Source: Sunxiuqinia sp965230765 (GTDB taxonomy: Bacteria; Bacteroidota; Bacteroidia; Bacteroidales; Prolixibacteraceae). From it: a DNA stretch of 64,000 nucleotides. The translations under genes and the position numbers were made by a program. Position 1 is the stretch's first letter. Every line of letters starts with the position of its first letter. Under the pieces are notes generated by a model. It searched no databases and had not been told where the DNA came from. It saw only the letters and a program-made list of their open reading frames with translations. Where the stretch lies: contig CBDDLR010000001.1 of NCBI GenBank assembly GCA_965230765.1, positions 1,984,001 through 2,048,000 of the forward strand, given 5' to 3'. This document shows positions 51,937 to 60,789 of this stretch, piece by piece.

Positions 51937-54900
51937 ATGAAAAAAAAGAATCGTCTGCTAATATCCAGACCACTGGGTATTAGTAAACAAAACTTGTTGC
52001 GGATGAAATTTTGTGTGCTTTTTCTTTTCATTGCTGTAATTCAATTGAACGCGAGTGTTTTTTCACAAAGCGTCAAGTTAAACTTTAGTTTGAATGAAGC
52101 TACTTTGAACCATGCTTTCAAGCAAATTGAAGCCCAGAGTGAATTCAAATTTATTTACAACAATGAAGATGTTGATCAATTCCAAAATGTCAATGCAGAT
52201 TTTGAATCTGCTGAAATTGAAGATGTTTTAGATGCTCTATTGAAAGATACCAAACTGGACTATCGTTTTGAAAATGATTTGATTATTATTTACACAAATG
52301 ATAAAAAAACTGAACCTAAACCAAGCCAACAGGAAAAGATAACCATAAAAGGATCAGTTGTTGACAAAGACAATGGTATTTCCTTGCCTGGGGCAACTGT
52401 TTTAGAAGATGGTACCACTAATGGAACAATTACTGATCAGGATGGAAAATTCACCATTTCTGTTGCTGGCCCTGATGCGGTTTTGGTTTTTTCATTTGTA
52501 GGATATGAACATCATGAAGTTAGAGTTGGAGACAAAAAAGTATTGTTCGTGTCATTGGAGGTGGGCAATCAGGAAATTAATGAGGTAATTGTCTCTACTG
52601 GTTACCAGGAAATTGAAAAGGAACGAATGACCGGTTCTACCAGCACGATTACTGCAAGGGAGATTTCCAATAAAGGGTTTAGTTCAATCGAAGAGGTTTT
52701 GGAAGGAACTGTTGCTGGTTTGACAGCCATTTCAACAGGTCGCCCAGGAGAAGATGCTCAGATTACTATTCGTGGTGTTAACTCGTTAACTGGTGATACA
52801 AATCCAATTTGGATAGTTGATGGTATGCCTTTGCAAGGTGATATCCCAAATATTTCGGATGGGGCTAATGATATTCAATCAACAATTTTTACTACAGGTA
52901 TTGGAAACTTGACCCCCGACGATATTAAGTCGATTACGGTATTAAAAGATGCTGCTGCAACTGCAATTTATGGAGCTAGGGCAGCAAACGGTGTAATTGT
53001 TATTGAAACCAAATCTGGTACTGTTGGCAAAACCTACTTTAATGCCACTGCTCAGTATGGAATCACAGAAAAGCCAGCCAGTGATATCCGTATGATGAAC
53101 ACTGCTCAAAAAATCCAGTTTGAAAAGGATTTGTATGCTGACCTTCGTCGATATCAAAACTATGGTAGGGTTTTCAATTTAATGCGTGCTGTAAATTATG
53201 GAAAAATATCTCAACAGGAAGCGGATGCTCAAATTGCAGATCTTTCGAGAGTCGAAACAGATTGGTTCGATGAAATATTTAGGGTTGGAAATTCCAAGCG
53301 AGTTGGCTTGAGTATGCGTGGTGGTACTGAAGAGACCCAATATTATGTATCTTCCAATTATCTTTCTGAAAAAGGGATTGAACCCAACAATAAGTATGAA
53401 AGAATGGGGCTTACTATGAAGCTGACCCATAACCCAACAAAAAATGTTCGTATTAATTTAGGTTTAACTGGAAGTTTAAGGAATGATAGATCAAATGCTT
53501 CCTATGTTGACCCATTGCGTTATGCGATGTATGCCAATCCATATGAAAAACCTTATAACGATGATGGCACTTATGCTTATGATCTTAGCTATAATGTTAG
53601 TGAAAGTAGTCTAAGGGATGGTTTTGCCTGGGGAAAATTCAATATTATAAAGGAGTTGAATGAAAATGTAAATAACAGTAAGTACCTAAGTGCTCAGACA
53701 AACTTAAAAGTAGAATGGGAATTACTACCTGGATTGATGTTGACTACTCATGGTTCATACAGTGCCAGTTCTAATCACAGTATCCGTGAAGAAGGGGTTG
53801 ACACGTATACAAATTTTAGAAATAACTGGCTTAATCCTGCTTTTGGTAATGAAGTGCCTCATGAATTAGTTCGAGGTTCATTAAGAGAATCAACAGGACG
53901 TTCTACTGAGTATACCTGGAGAAATACAGTATCATTTAATAAGGAAATAAACGACGTTCATTTTATCAGTCTTTTTGGAGGACAAGAGATTAGCAATACT
54001 TATACGAATAATTTCTATAATTATTCTCCGGTTTATGACAAGATCCACCGAATAGTAGGTTTCCCAGAGTTGGGGGATGTTCGTGTGACATCGTTAAAAA
54101 TGAATGAACTAGGAGGAACAGGTGTGTTGGAAGAGAAGTATTCATCTTTCTTTTTGAATGGTTCATATTCATATCAGGATAAATATATTGTCAGTGCTTC
54201 GGTTCGTTATGATGGTTCTGATATTATTGGAAATGATAACCAGTTTACTCCGTTGTGGAATGTGGCCGGGCGTTGGAACTTACACAATGAGGAGTTTATT
54301 GGCAAATACAGTTTCGTGAATGAACTTGCCGTCCGGGCTGGTTTTGGATATACAGGAAGTATTGACAAAAAAGCCTTGCCATTTTTGGTTATGAAAGTTG
54401 GTAATGTGCTTAATTATGACGGGCAGGTTGTTCCTACAGAGTATAACTACCCCAATCCCAATGTAAAGTGGCAAACGAAAAAGGACATCAATTTTGGAAT
54501 TGATTTAGCTCTCTTTGATAACAGGTTGGAATTGTCTACTAACTACTATCATAATAAAACGATGGATGTTTTGGACAGAAGGAAATTACCATATTCATCG
54601 GGAAGAGGTGTTGTACGTGAGAATGTTGCGGACATCTTAAATAAAGGTTGGGAGATTTCATTGAGTACAACCAATATTAAAACACAAGATTTTAGATGGA
54701 TTACAAGATTAATCCTTTCAACTAACGAAAATGAAGTAGTGAAGACCTACCTGAGTTCGCTTGGAGAGGTCGGAAAAACAAAACAACATGAATTTGTAGT
54801 AGGTTACCCTGTAAATGCCTGGTATGGATATAATTTCGCTGGTGTTGATTTTGCAAATGGTAATTCATTAGTAAAGAAAGATGACGGGAGCATAGCTAAT

Positions 54901-55434
54901 TTAGATGATGTTTACAGTAATTCATACTTAAACATTGGCCCTCCTCCTGTTTCATACTTAGGTGAAGCGTATCCTCCAATTACAGGTGGTTTTATTAATA
55001 CCTTCATTTATAAACGTCTTACACTAACTGCAAATTTTGAATTTAAAGCAGGTCATACCATTCGATCGTTTAACACACATGAGGGCATGAGTTCTACAAA
55101 CAGATATTATACCGATACATACAGATGGCTTCAGCCTGGTGATGTAACAATTGTTCCAGCTTTTACTGGAAATACTAAATATGCGTATAATACATATTTT
55201 TTTGATCAAAAACTTGAAGATGGTGATTATCTGCGCTTAAACCTGTTGACACTTGGATATAATGTTGATCCACAGTTTGCTCAAAAATTAGGTTTTAAGA
55301 ATGTTCGAATCAATGCAACAGGAAGAAATTTATTGGTATTGACTAAATACAACGGGATTGATCCTGCGTTGATGGGGGCTTTTGATTATCCAAATACACG
55401 GAGCTATATGATTTCAGTTAACCTAGGATTTTAA
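51937..55434 (+). CDS. SusC/RagA-family TonB-linked outer-membrane transporter with STN domain
   Basis: An 1165-residue SusC-type transporter. Signal region ends near ASVFSQ (residue 45). Then an STN domain (about 48-122, LNFSLNEATLNHAFKQIEAQSEFKFIYNNEDV) for anti-sigma signalling, a CarboxypepD_reg-like domain (about 133-210, IKGSVVDKDNGISLPGATV), the plug (about 225-345) with the SusC signatures ITIRGVNSL, PIWIVDGMPL and SITVLKDAAATAIYGARAANGVIVIETK, and the barrel ending in YMISVNLGF. It pairs with the SusD 12 bp downstream. Confidence 0.97.
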   Translation: MKKKNRLLISRPLGISKQNLLRMKFCVLFLFIAVIQLNASVFSQSVKLNFSLNEATLNHAFKQIEAQSEFKFIYNNEDVDQFQNVNADFESAEIEDVLDALLKDTKLDYRFENDLIIIYTNDKKTEPKPSQQEKITIKGSVVDKDNGISLPGATVLEDGTTNGTITDQDGKFTISVAGPDAVLVFSFVGYEHHEVRVGDKKVLFVSLEVGNQEINEVIVSTGYQEIEKERMTGSTSTITAREISNKGFSSIEEVLEGTVAGLTAISTGRPGEDAQITIRGVNSLTGDTNPIWIVDGMPLQGDIPNISDGANDIQSTIFTTGIGNLTPDDIKSITVLKDAAATAIYGARAANGVIVIETKSGTVGKTYFNATAQYGITEKPASDIRMMNTAQKIQFEKDLYADLRRYQNYGRVFNLMRAVNYGKISQQEADAQIADLSRVETDWFDEIFRVGNSKRVGLSMRGGTEETQYYVSSNYLSEKGIEPNNKYERMGLTMKLTHNPTKNVRINLGLTGSLRNDRSNASYVDPLRYAMYANPYEKPYNDDGTYAYDLSYNVSESSLRDGFAWGKFNIIKELNENVNNSKYLSAQTNLKVEWELLPGLMLTTHGSYSASSNHSIREEGVDTYTNFRNNWLNPAFGNEVPHELVRGSLRESTGRSTEYTWRNTVSFNKEINDVHFISLFGGQEISNTYTNNFYNYSPVYDKIHRIVGFPELGDVRVTSLKMNELGGTGVLEEKYSSFFLNGSYSYQDKYIVSASVRYDGSDIIGNDNQFTPLWNVAGRWNLHNEEFIGKYSFVNELAVRAGFGYTGSIDKKALPFLVMKVGNVLNYDGQVVPTEYNYPNPNVKWQTKKDINFGIDLALFDNRLELSTNYYHNKTMDVLDRRKLPYSSGRGVVRENVADILNKGWEISLSTTNIKTQDFRWITRLILSTNENEVVKTYLSSLGEVGKTKQHEFVVGYPVNAWYGYNFAGVDFANGNSLVKKDDGSIANLDDVYSNSYLNIGPPPVSYLGEAYPPITGGFINTFIYKRLTLTANFEFKAGHTIRSFNTHEGMSSTNRYYTDTYRWLQPGDVTIVPAFTGNTKYAYNTYFFDQKLEDGDYLRLNLLTLGYNVDPQFAQKLGFKNVRINATGRNLLVLTKYNGIDPALMGAFDYPNTRSYMISVNLGF

Positions 55435-55446
55435 AAAGAACAAGAG

Positions 55447-56937
55447 ATGAAAAAGTTAATTATATTATTCTTTGCTATAAGTATTTTTTGGTCGTGTGAC
55501 GACTATCTGGATGTAGATCCTAAAAACACACTGACACTAAAGACCTATGATGATGCGAAAGCATTAATGGGGGCGTATTTGAGAAGCCTGAGCCATTCTG
55601 AGCAATTGGAGGATATGCAATCTCGCAGGGAATTAAAAAACCCGCTGACAAGTTCTACTATTGATAACTACCTTGTTTTTCAATATTATTCAGATGATTT
55701 GGATGTTGATAAGTATTTGACGGATTCATGGACTGCCAGAAATAATGAAGGGCTTTTTCTGCAAAGTCTTGATTTATACGAAGGTAGTATTCATGAACGA
55801 TTGTGGAAGGACTTATACAGCAATATTGGATTCTGCAACCAGATTCTTCAAGAGTTAAAAGCATTTGAAGCTGAAAAATCTGAAGATGAATTAAATATCA
55901 TCAAGGCTGAGGCCAAATTTATCAGGGCATATCAGCTGTTTAAACTCATGCAGTATTTCTCACCCTATAACAACAACGAGCTTGGTTTACCGTTGAATTT
56001 GGAAGCGAATGAGGTTAGTTCTTATGACAGGGGAAGAAAAACACAGACGGAAGTTTATGAAATAATTATTAGGGATTTGGAAGATGTATTGGCATATACC
56101 ACCAACCCCACAGATTATAACGTTTTCTTCGATAAGGAGATCATAAAAGGTTTATTGGCTAAAATTTATCATTTTAAAGCAGGATCGGGTGCCGGAAGCA
56201 ATGACGACTATGATAAAGCAATTTCTTATGCCAAAGAAGTTCTGGCTGGTAAATCATTGATGACTACTGATAATTTTAGCGAACTGTTTGCTTTTGATTA
56301 TGGCAACTATGGTGTTGTTAAAGAATCAGGTCATTCTCTTGTAGTATATAATCCGATAAAGTGGTATAATGGTGGCTTTTTTAATATTGTCTCACGTGTT
56401 GCGTGGAGGCTTGATATTTTTTGTACACAAGAGCTATTCGATTTATATGATGATAATGATATTAGGAAGTCAAATGATGTAGGTGCTACAGGCGCATTTG
56501 TAGCCGAAGGAAACGTAATTACCAAGTTTTCTAATATAGCTGACGACTATGCCCAGTATTTTTTAAGAACTGCAGAACTACAATTGATTGTAGCTGAGTC
56601 ATATGCACGTCTTGGAGATGAGGGGAATGCCAAAACGTATCTAGAAGAGTTTCAGGCAGCCCGAATTTTTGACTATACTGGTTATTCAGGTGGTAATATC
56701 CTTCAGGAAATCCTGGATGAAAGGCGTCGTGAGTTCTGTTTTGAATATGATATGCGATGGACAGACCTTGTTAGGCTACAGACTGGATTTACCAGATCTG
56801 CTCTCGACAAAATCGAAGAAGGTCAGGTGTATACCATCGAAGATGGAGACTACCGATTTACTCAGCCTATTCCACAAACCGAGGAATTGGAAAACAACAA
56901 CCAAATAGAACAAAATCCTGGTTGGTCAATTTTTTAA
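55447..56937 (+). CDS. SusD/RagB-family substrate-binding lipoprotein
   Basis: A 496-residue surface lipoprotein (lipobox FWSC, Cys17) that caps the SusC barrel. The N-terminus is typical (CDDYLDVDPKNTL), followed by the helical TPR-like core (AEAKFIRAYQLFKLMQYFSP, ETYEIIIRDLEDVL-like segment, IIKGLLAKIYHFKA). The C-terminal RagB/SusD domain has ERRREFCFEYDMRWTDLVRLQTG and ends with QNPGWSIF. Length is normal. The ligand cannot be read from sequence; nearby genes include no glycoside hydrolases, so a non-glycan substrate is plausible. Confidence 0.96.
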   Translation: MKKLIILFFAISIFWSCDDYLDVDPKNTLTLKTYDDAKALMGAYLRSLSHSEQLEDMQSRRELKNPLTSSTIDNYLVFQYYSDDLDVDKYLTDSWTARNNEGLFLQSLDLYEGSIHERLWKDLYSNIGFCNQILQELKAFEAEKSEDELNIIKAEAKFIRAYQLFKLMQYFSPYNNNELGLPLNLEANEVSSYDRGRKTQTEVYEIIIRDLEDVLAYTTNPTDYNVFFDKEIIKGLLAKIYHFKAGSGAGSNDDYDKAISYAKEVLAGKSLMTTDNFSELFAFDYGNYGVVKESGHSLVVYNPIKWYNGGFFNIVSRVAWRLDIFCTQELFDLYDDNDIRKSNDVGATGAFVAEGNVITKFSNIADDYAQYFLRTAELQLIVAESYARLGDEGNAKTYLEEFQAARIFDYTGYSGGNILQEILDERRREFCFEYDMRWTDLVRLQTGFTRSALDKIEEGQVYTIEDGDYRFTQPIPQTEELENNNQIEQNPGWSIF

Positions 56938-56956
56938 GCTTTAAAACTTTAATAGA

Positions 56957-58285
56957 ATGAAAAAGTTATTATATCTAATTATACTATCATTTGCCATTTT
57001 TTCCTGCGAGAAAGAAGAAATGGTGGAATACCTGAATACGAATGAAGCAAGTGATATTAAGGAAATAAAACTATATGCCAATAGCTCACAACTATTTGCA
57101 GATGGTAAAAGCTCCCTCTCATTTTTGTATGATGCAATTGGAGAGGTTCAGGTTGTAGAATACATTGCACTGGATACCGAAGGGACTTATAAAGATACCC
57201 TGGTTACTGAAACATTCACTTTCAAAGAAGGAAGGCTTCCTGAAGGCTCTGTGAAAATTTACACCGAGGATGGTACTGAAGTAACGGGAGATTTTTTTAC
57301 TACACAGTCAACAGCAGATTCTATTAAATTTTATGCTGAGGGTGGGGGTGTACGATCTGAATTAGTTGCAGTTGACCTGCAGCCTGCCCCAACTGAGAGC
57401 TATGAGCAAATCACGATTCCTGTAATTTTCCATTTGGTATCAAATTCAGGTAATAAGCATGCTGTCAAAAATGTAACTTCTGAATTTCTGGAAGAAAAAA
57501 TTGACCGCATGAACAAAGTTTTTGCTGGAACATTATTCCCTTCGCCACATTCAATTGATGCGAAGGTTAAGTTTGAACTTGTTGAGCATGACAAAGATGG
57601 GATATTCCTGGAAGAAAAAGGGATACACCGAATTAACGCTGGCGATGCGACCCAGTTTGATTTAACTAATTTTATAAATGGTCATATTTGGGATCCTTCC
57701 AAGTATCTTAACGTGTACATAAGCGATTGGTATTATGAAAGATGGGGGTTTGCCTATTCCGTTGAGTTTGAGTCTATTCCTCCCAATTATATAACTACCG
57801 ATCCTTCTGCTTTGCCATTCCCCAATAAGATTCAGGCTGCCAGGGAGTATCGCTACCATGCATCAGCACAGGTGGACAGTATGGATGTGCCTTATGAATC
57901 AGCTGCTGATGTGGGCGTAATTATTTCAACAGATGCCTTGTTTGATCAATCTAATCAGTATTCTTTTGAATATTTCTTCGGTCCTTTCTTCGGTATTTTA
58001 CCTACCAATTGGAGGTCGGGTTATTCAACCCCATTAAAAGAAGGCGATATTGATTTTTGTTCGGATACTTATCTTCATCGGATCGTTTTTCTGGTACGGA
58101 GAAAAAACCTTGTTGAGCCAAACTCCCCAACTTCAACCAGTGCAAGCTTTATAGAACCGAGATATGCATATGAATCTTACAATGTAATGGATGAATACAG
58201 CTCATCAACCACACTGACTTATGAGCAAGTGAAACGTATACGCACTGTATTGGAATATTGTCCTCACAGACAATTCAGAAAATAG
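56957..58285 (+). CDS. Lipoprotein with pappalysin (M43)-like fold and degenerate zinc site
   Basis: A 442-residue lipoprotein (IFSC, Cys17). The N-terminal 140 residues form two Ig-like repeats. Residues about 150-440 follow the plan of M43 metallopeptidases: ITIPVIFHLVSNSG, DRMNKVFAG, YLNVYISDWY, a GDIDFCSDT cysteine motif (363-371), the Met-turn YNVMDEY (408-414) and the closing LTYEQVKRIRTVLEYCPHR. Where HExGH is expected the sequence reads SFEYFFGPFFGIL (336-348): Tyr, Phe and Pro replace His, Glu and His. It should not bind zinc the usual way and is probably a binding protein. It sits directly after susD. Confidence 0.75.
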   Translation: MKKLLYLIILSFAIFSCEKEEMVEYLNTNEASDIKEIKLYANSSQLFADGKSSLSFLYDAIGEVQVVEYIALDTEGTYKDTLVTETFTFKEGRLPEGSVKIYTEDGTEVTGDFFTTQSTADSIKFYAEGGGVRSELVAVDLQPAPTESYEQITIPVIFHLVSNSGNKHAVKNVTSEFLEEKIDRMNKVFAGTLFPSPHSIDAKVKFELVEHDKDGIFLEEKGIHRINAGDATQFDLTNFINGHIWDPSKYLNVYISDWYYERWGFAYSVEFESIPPNYITTDPSALPFPNKIQAAREYRYHASAQVDSMDVPYESAADVGVIISTDALFDQSNQYSFEYFFGPFFGILPTNWRSGYSTPLKEGDIDFCSDTYLHRIVFLVRRKNLVEPNSPTSTSASFIEPRYAYESYNVMDEYSSSTTLTYEQVKRIRTVLEYCPHRQFRK

Positions 58286-58348
58286 ATTAGTACAACTAAG
58301 TAATGTGTCCATTATTTTGATGGATGCATTACTTAAAAATCAACGAAC

Positions 58349-59392
58349 ATGTGGAAAATAGTTATTGCTATTGGGATTGCCATGCTTTTGGGCAGTTGCA
58401 AAAAGGAAAAGGTCTGTCTGCTTGTTGGTGAAATGGATGCATCGGTCAATGGAACACTAATCATTTACCCATACAAGGATGTTCAATCGTTGGAAGATCA
58501 CAAAAAACGATCAATAACCATAGATATAATCAATGGCAGGTTCAGTTGTCAGATTGATAGTTCTATTGTTTGTCGAACTGGATTACTGAAAAGTGGTGAT
58601 GTACGAAAAAGGGTTGAGTTTTTCACCGAGCCAGGTGAAATTCAACTAACAGGTAGTGCCGAAAACTTTACTATTTCTTCAGGAATAATAAACCTGGAGT
58701 ACTTGGAGCTAAAAAAGAAGCTGGACTACCCAAAATATTCCAGTTTGAAATATAAAAAGGAATTAACATCAGAGGAGGATGCATTTTTGTCAACCTACGA
58801 AAATATGCTTTGGGAACTGGTTAAAGAAAATCCGAAAAGTATCCCACTTTCTATGTTTTTTCACGATAAATATTGGGGGGCAGATATAAAAACGCTTGAA
58901 AAGGTGATTTCTGCTTTTTCAATTGAAATTCATTCTTCATATTACCTCAGTAATTTTATAAAACGTAGAGATGCTGAGCTTAAAACAGCTATTGGTCAAC
59001 CGGCCCCGGCATTTGAAATTGAAAACCTGGAAGGAAAACTGGTTTCTCTCCAATCTTTCAAGGGAAAATATGTATTAATTGACTTTTGGGCATCCTGGTG
59101 TGGCCCATGCAGAAAAGAAATCCCAAACTTGAAAAAGATATATGAAGTGTATCATGAAAAAGGGATTGAATTCATGAGCATCTCCACCGATACCAATGAG
59201 GAATCCTGGGAAAAAGCCCTTAAACAGGAAGCGATGCCCTGGATACAAATCAGGGATACCAAAAAAATTTCCGATACTTATAACGTAACAGCCATACCCC
59301 ATATTCTGCTCCTTTCACCCGAAGGCAAAATCATTGCCAAGAACATTCATGGTGATGAAATCTGGAAGAAACTAGAAAAAATCGAATTCTGA
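58349..59392 (+). CDS. TlpA-family thioredoxin lipoprotein (WCGPC)
   Basis: A 347-residue lipoprotein (LLGSC, Cys17). An N-terminal DUF4369-like beta domain (about 22-115) and a helical linker precede a TlpA domain (about 215-347) with Trp250-Cys-Gly-Pro-Cys254 in the context FWASWCGPCRKEIPNLKK, and cis-Pro in TAIPHILLLSPEGK. First of three consecutive thioredoxin-fold genes behind susCD. It resembles the lipoprotein at 23771-24871 closely in the C-terminal domain. Probable periplasmic or surface disulfide reductase. Confidence 0.9.
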   Translation: MWKIVIAIGIAMLLGSCKKEKVCLLVGEMDASVNGTLIIYPYKDVQSLEDHKKRSITIDIINGRFSCQIDSSIVCRTGLLKSGDVRKRVEFFTEPGEIQLTGSAENFTISSGIINLEYLELKKKLDYPKYSSLKYKKELTSEEDAFLSTYENMLWELVKENPKSIPLSMFFHDKYWGADIKTLEKVISAFSIEIHSSYYLSNFIKRRDAELKTAIGQPAPAFEIENLEGKLVSLQSFKGKYVLIDFWASWCGPCRKEIPNLKKIYEVYHEKGIEFMSISTDTNEESWEKALKQEAMPWIQIRDTKKISDTYNVTAIPHILLLSPEGKIIAKNIHGDEIWKKLEKIEF

Positions 59393-59406
59393 AATAAAGT
59401 AAACAC

Positions 59407-60765
59407 ATGAAAACATTAACAATAATTACAGTTTTAGCTCTTTTGGTCAGTTGTAGTTTAACCGATAAAGAAACGACAATGACCATTGAGGTTGATGATA
59501 AGATCGAAAAGTCTGTAAGGGTAATCAGCCAGGCAGATAGTATAAAAGATGAAATCCCTGCAGGACAACTTAAAACATACCAGTTTGAAATCGTTGGGGA
59601 TACTGTAAAGCAATTTTTTGTTGGGGGGATGAATTTATCGATAAAGTTTGCAGTTGGGGATGACATCATATTAAAAGTTTCAGATACTGGTGCTGAAATT
59701 ACAGGTGGAAAAAACATAGCGTTAAATTCTTACAACCTGTTTAAGGCAAAATACATAAAATTTTCATGGTCAAAGGATGAAAGTTTAACAGATACAATTG
59801 AGTTCAAAAAACAAATGGATCAATTGATTCATGATTCCAATGAAATGTTGGCTTCATTACTCGACAAGGGGAAAGCAGAACAGTCATGGGTTGATGATCA
59901 AAAGTTGCAGATCAAGTATTACGTTTACAATCGGCAACTATCTTACCCATTCATGAATGCAGCCTATAGCTACAAAAAAAAGCCGGATGTGCTTCCTTCT
60001 TTTACAAAAAAGGTGCTGAGCCCAGAAGTGCTAAACGATGGCGAGATGGTTGAATATGGGCAAAACCTGCTTGGCTCCATGATATATAGCTTGGGTAAGT
60101 ATCATGAAGAAGAATCTTCTGGTTCATCGAATCCAAAAGCTTTGGGAGTCCTTCAATTCTTTAAGGACAGGCTTTCAAACCCTGGCGTAAAGTCCATTGT
60201 ATCGCAGCAACTTTTAAGCTATCAGTTAAGTAACTATTCAGATGCAGGAATTGCCCCTATTTTGGAATACTTCACTGAAAACTGCCAGGATCAAGAAGCT
60301 AAAACGCAAATGTTGGCCAAAGTGGAAGAGATTTCAGTTTTGGGGCCCGGGAAACCTGCTCCTGAAATTGAATTGATCGATCTTGAAGGCAATACGCATC
60401 ATTTGTCAGATTACAAAGGTAACAAGGTATACATTGATGTTTGGGCAACCTACTGCGGGAAATGCCTGGCAGAAATGCCATACGTGCACGAAATTGAAAA
60501 AGACTACAAAGATAAAAACTGGGTTTTCATAATGGTTTCGCTGGATACCGATGTTGAAAAATGGAAGAAGAAAGCAAAAGAGTTGGGAAATCTTGACCAC
60601 CAGTTTGTGGTTAGGGATGGACATCACTCACAATTTAATAAGGACTACCGGATTGGTTTTGCCCCTCGCTACATCATTGTCGACTCCAAAGGGAAACTGG
60701 TCAACTTTAATGCACCCTTCCCGTCAGATCGCAAAACGAGAAGAATTATGGACAAAGTGCTGTAA
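59407..60765 (+). CDS. TlpA-like thioredoxin lipoprotein with CGKC active site
   Basis: A 452-residue lipoprotein (LLVSC, Cys16). The N-terminal 300 residues are beta then helical and unassigned. A thioredoxin-like domain (about 315-452) carries Tyr349-Cys-Gly-Lys-Cys353 (VWATYCGKCLAEMP) and a substrate loop GFAPRYIIVDSKG with Pro. The Lys inside the CxxC and Tyr in place of Trp should shift its redox potential relative to its WCGPC neighbours. It lies 14 bp after the previous TlpA gene. Confidence 0.87.
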   Translation: MKTLTIITVLALLVSCSLTDKETTMTIEVDDKIEKSVRVISQADSIKDEIPAGQLKTYQFEIVGDTVKQFFVGGMNLSIKFAVGDDIILKVSDTGAEITGGKNIALNSYNLFKAKYIKFSWSKDESLTDTIEFKKQMDQLIHDSNEMLASLLDKGKAEQSWVDDQKLQIKYYVYNRQLSYPFMNAAYSYKKKPDVLPSFTKKVLSPEVLNDGEMVEYGQNLLGSMIYSLGKYHEEESSGSSNPKALGVLQFFKDRLSNPGVKSIVSQQLLSYQLSNYSDAGIAPILEYFTENCQDQEAKTQMLAKVEEISVLGPGKPAPEIELIDLEGNTHHLSDYKGNKVYIDVWATYCGKCLAEMPYVHEIEKDYKDKNWVFIMVSLDTDVEKWKKKAKELGNLDHQFVVRDGHHSQFNKDYRIGFAPRYIIVDSKGKLVNFNAPFPSDRKTRRIMDKVL

Positions 60766-60789
60766 ATCAAAATCCTTAAAAGAAGCAAA

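Noticed and set aside
58349..60765. Tandem duplication of one TlpA gene
   Set aside because: The two proteins differ in length, N-terminal domains and active-site sequence (CGPC versus CGKC), so recent duplication is not supported.
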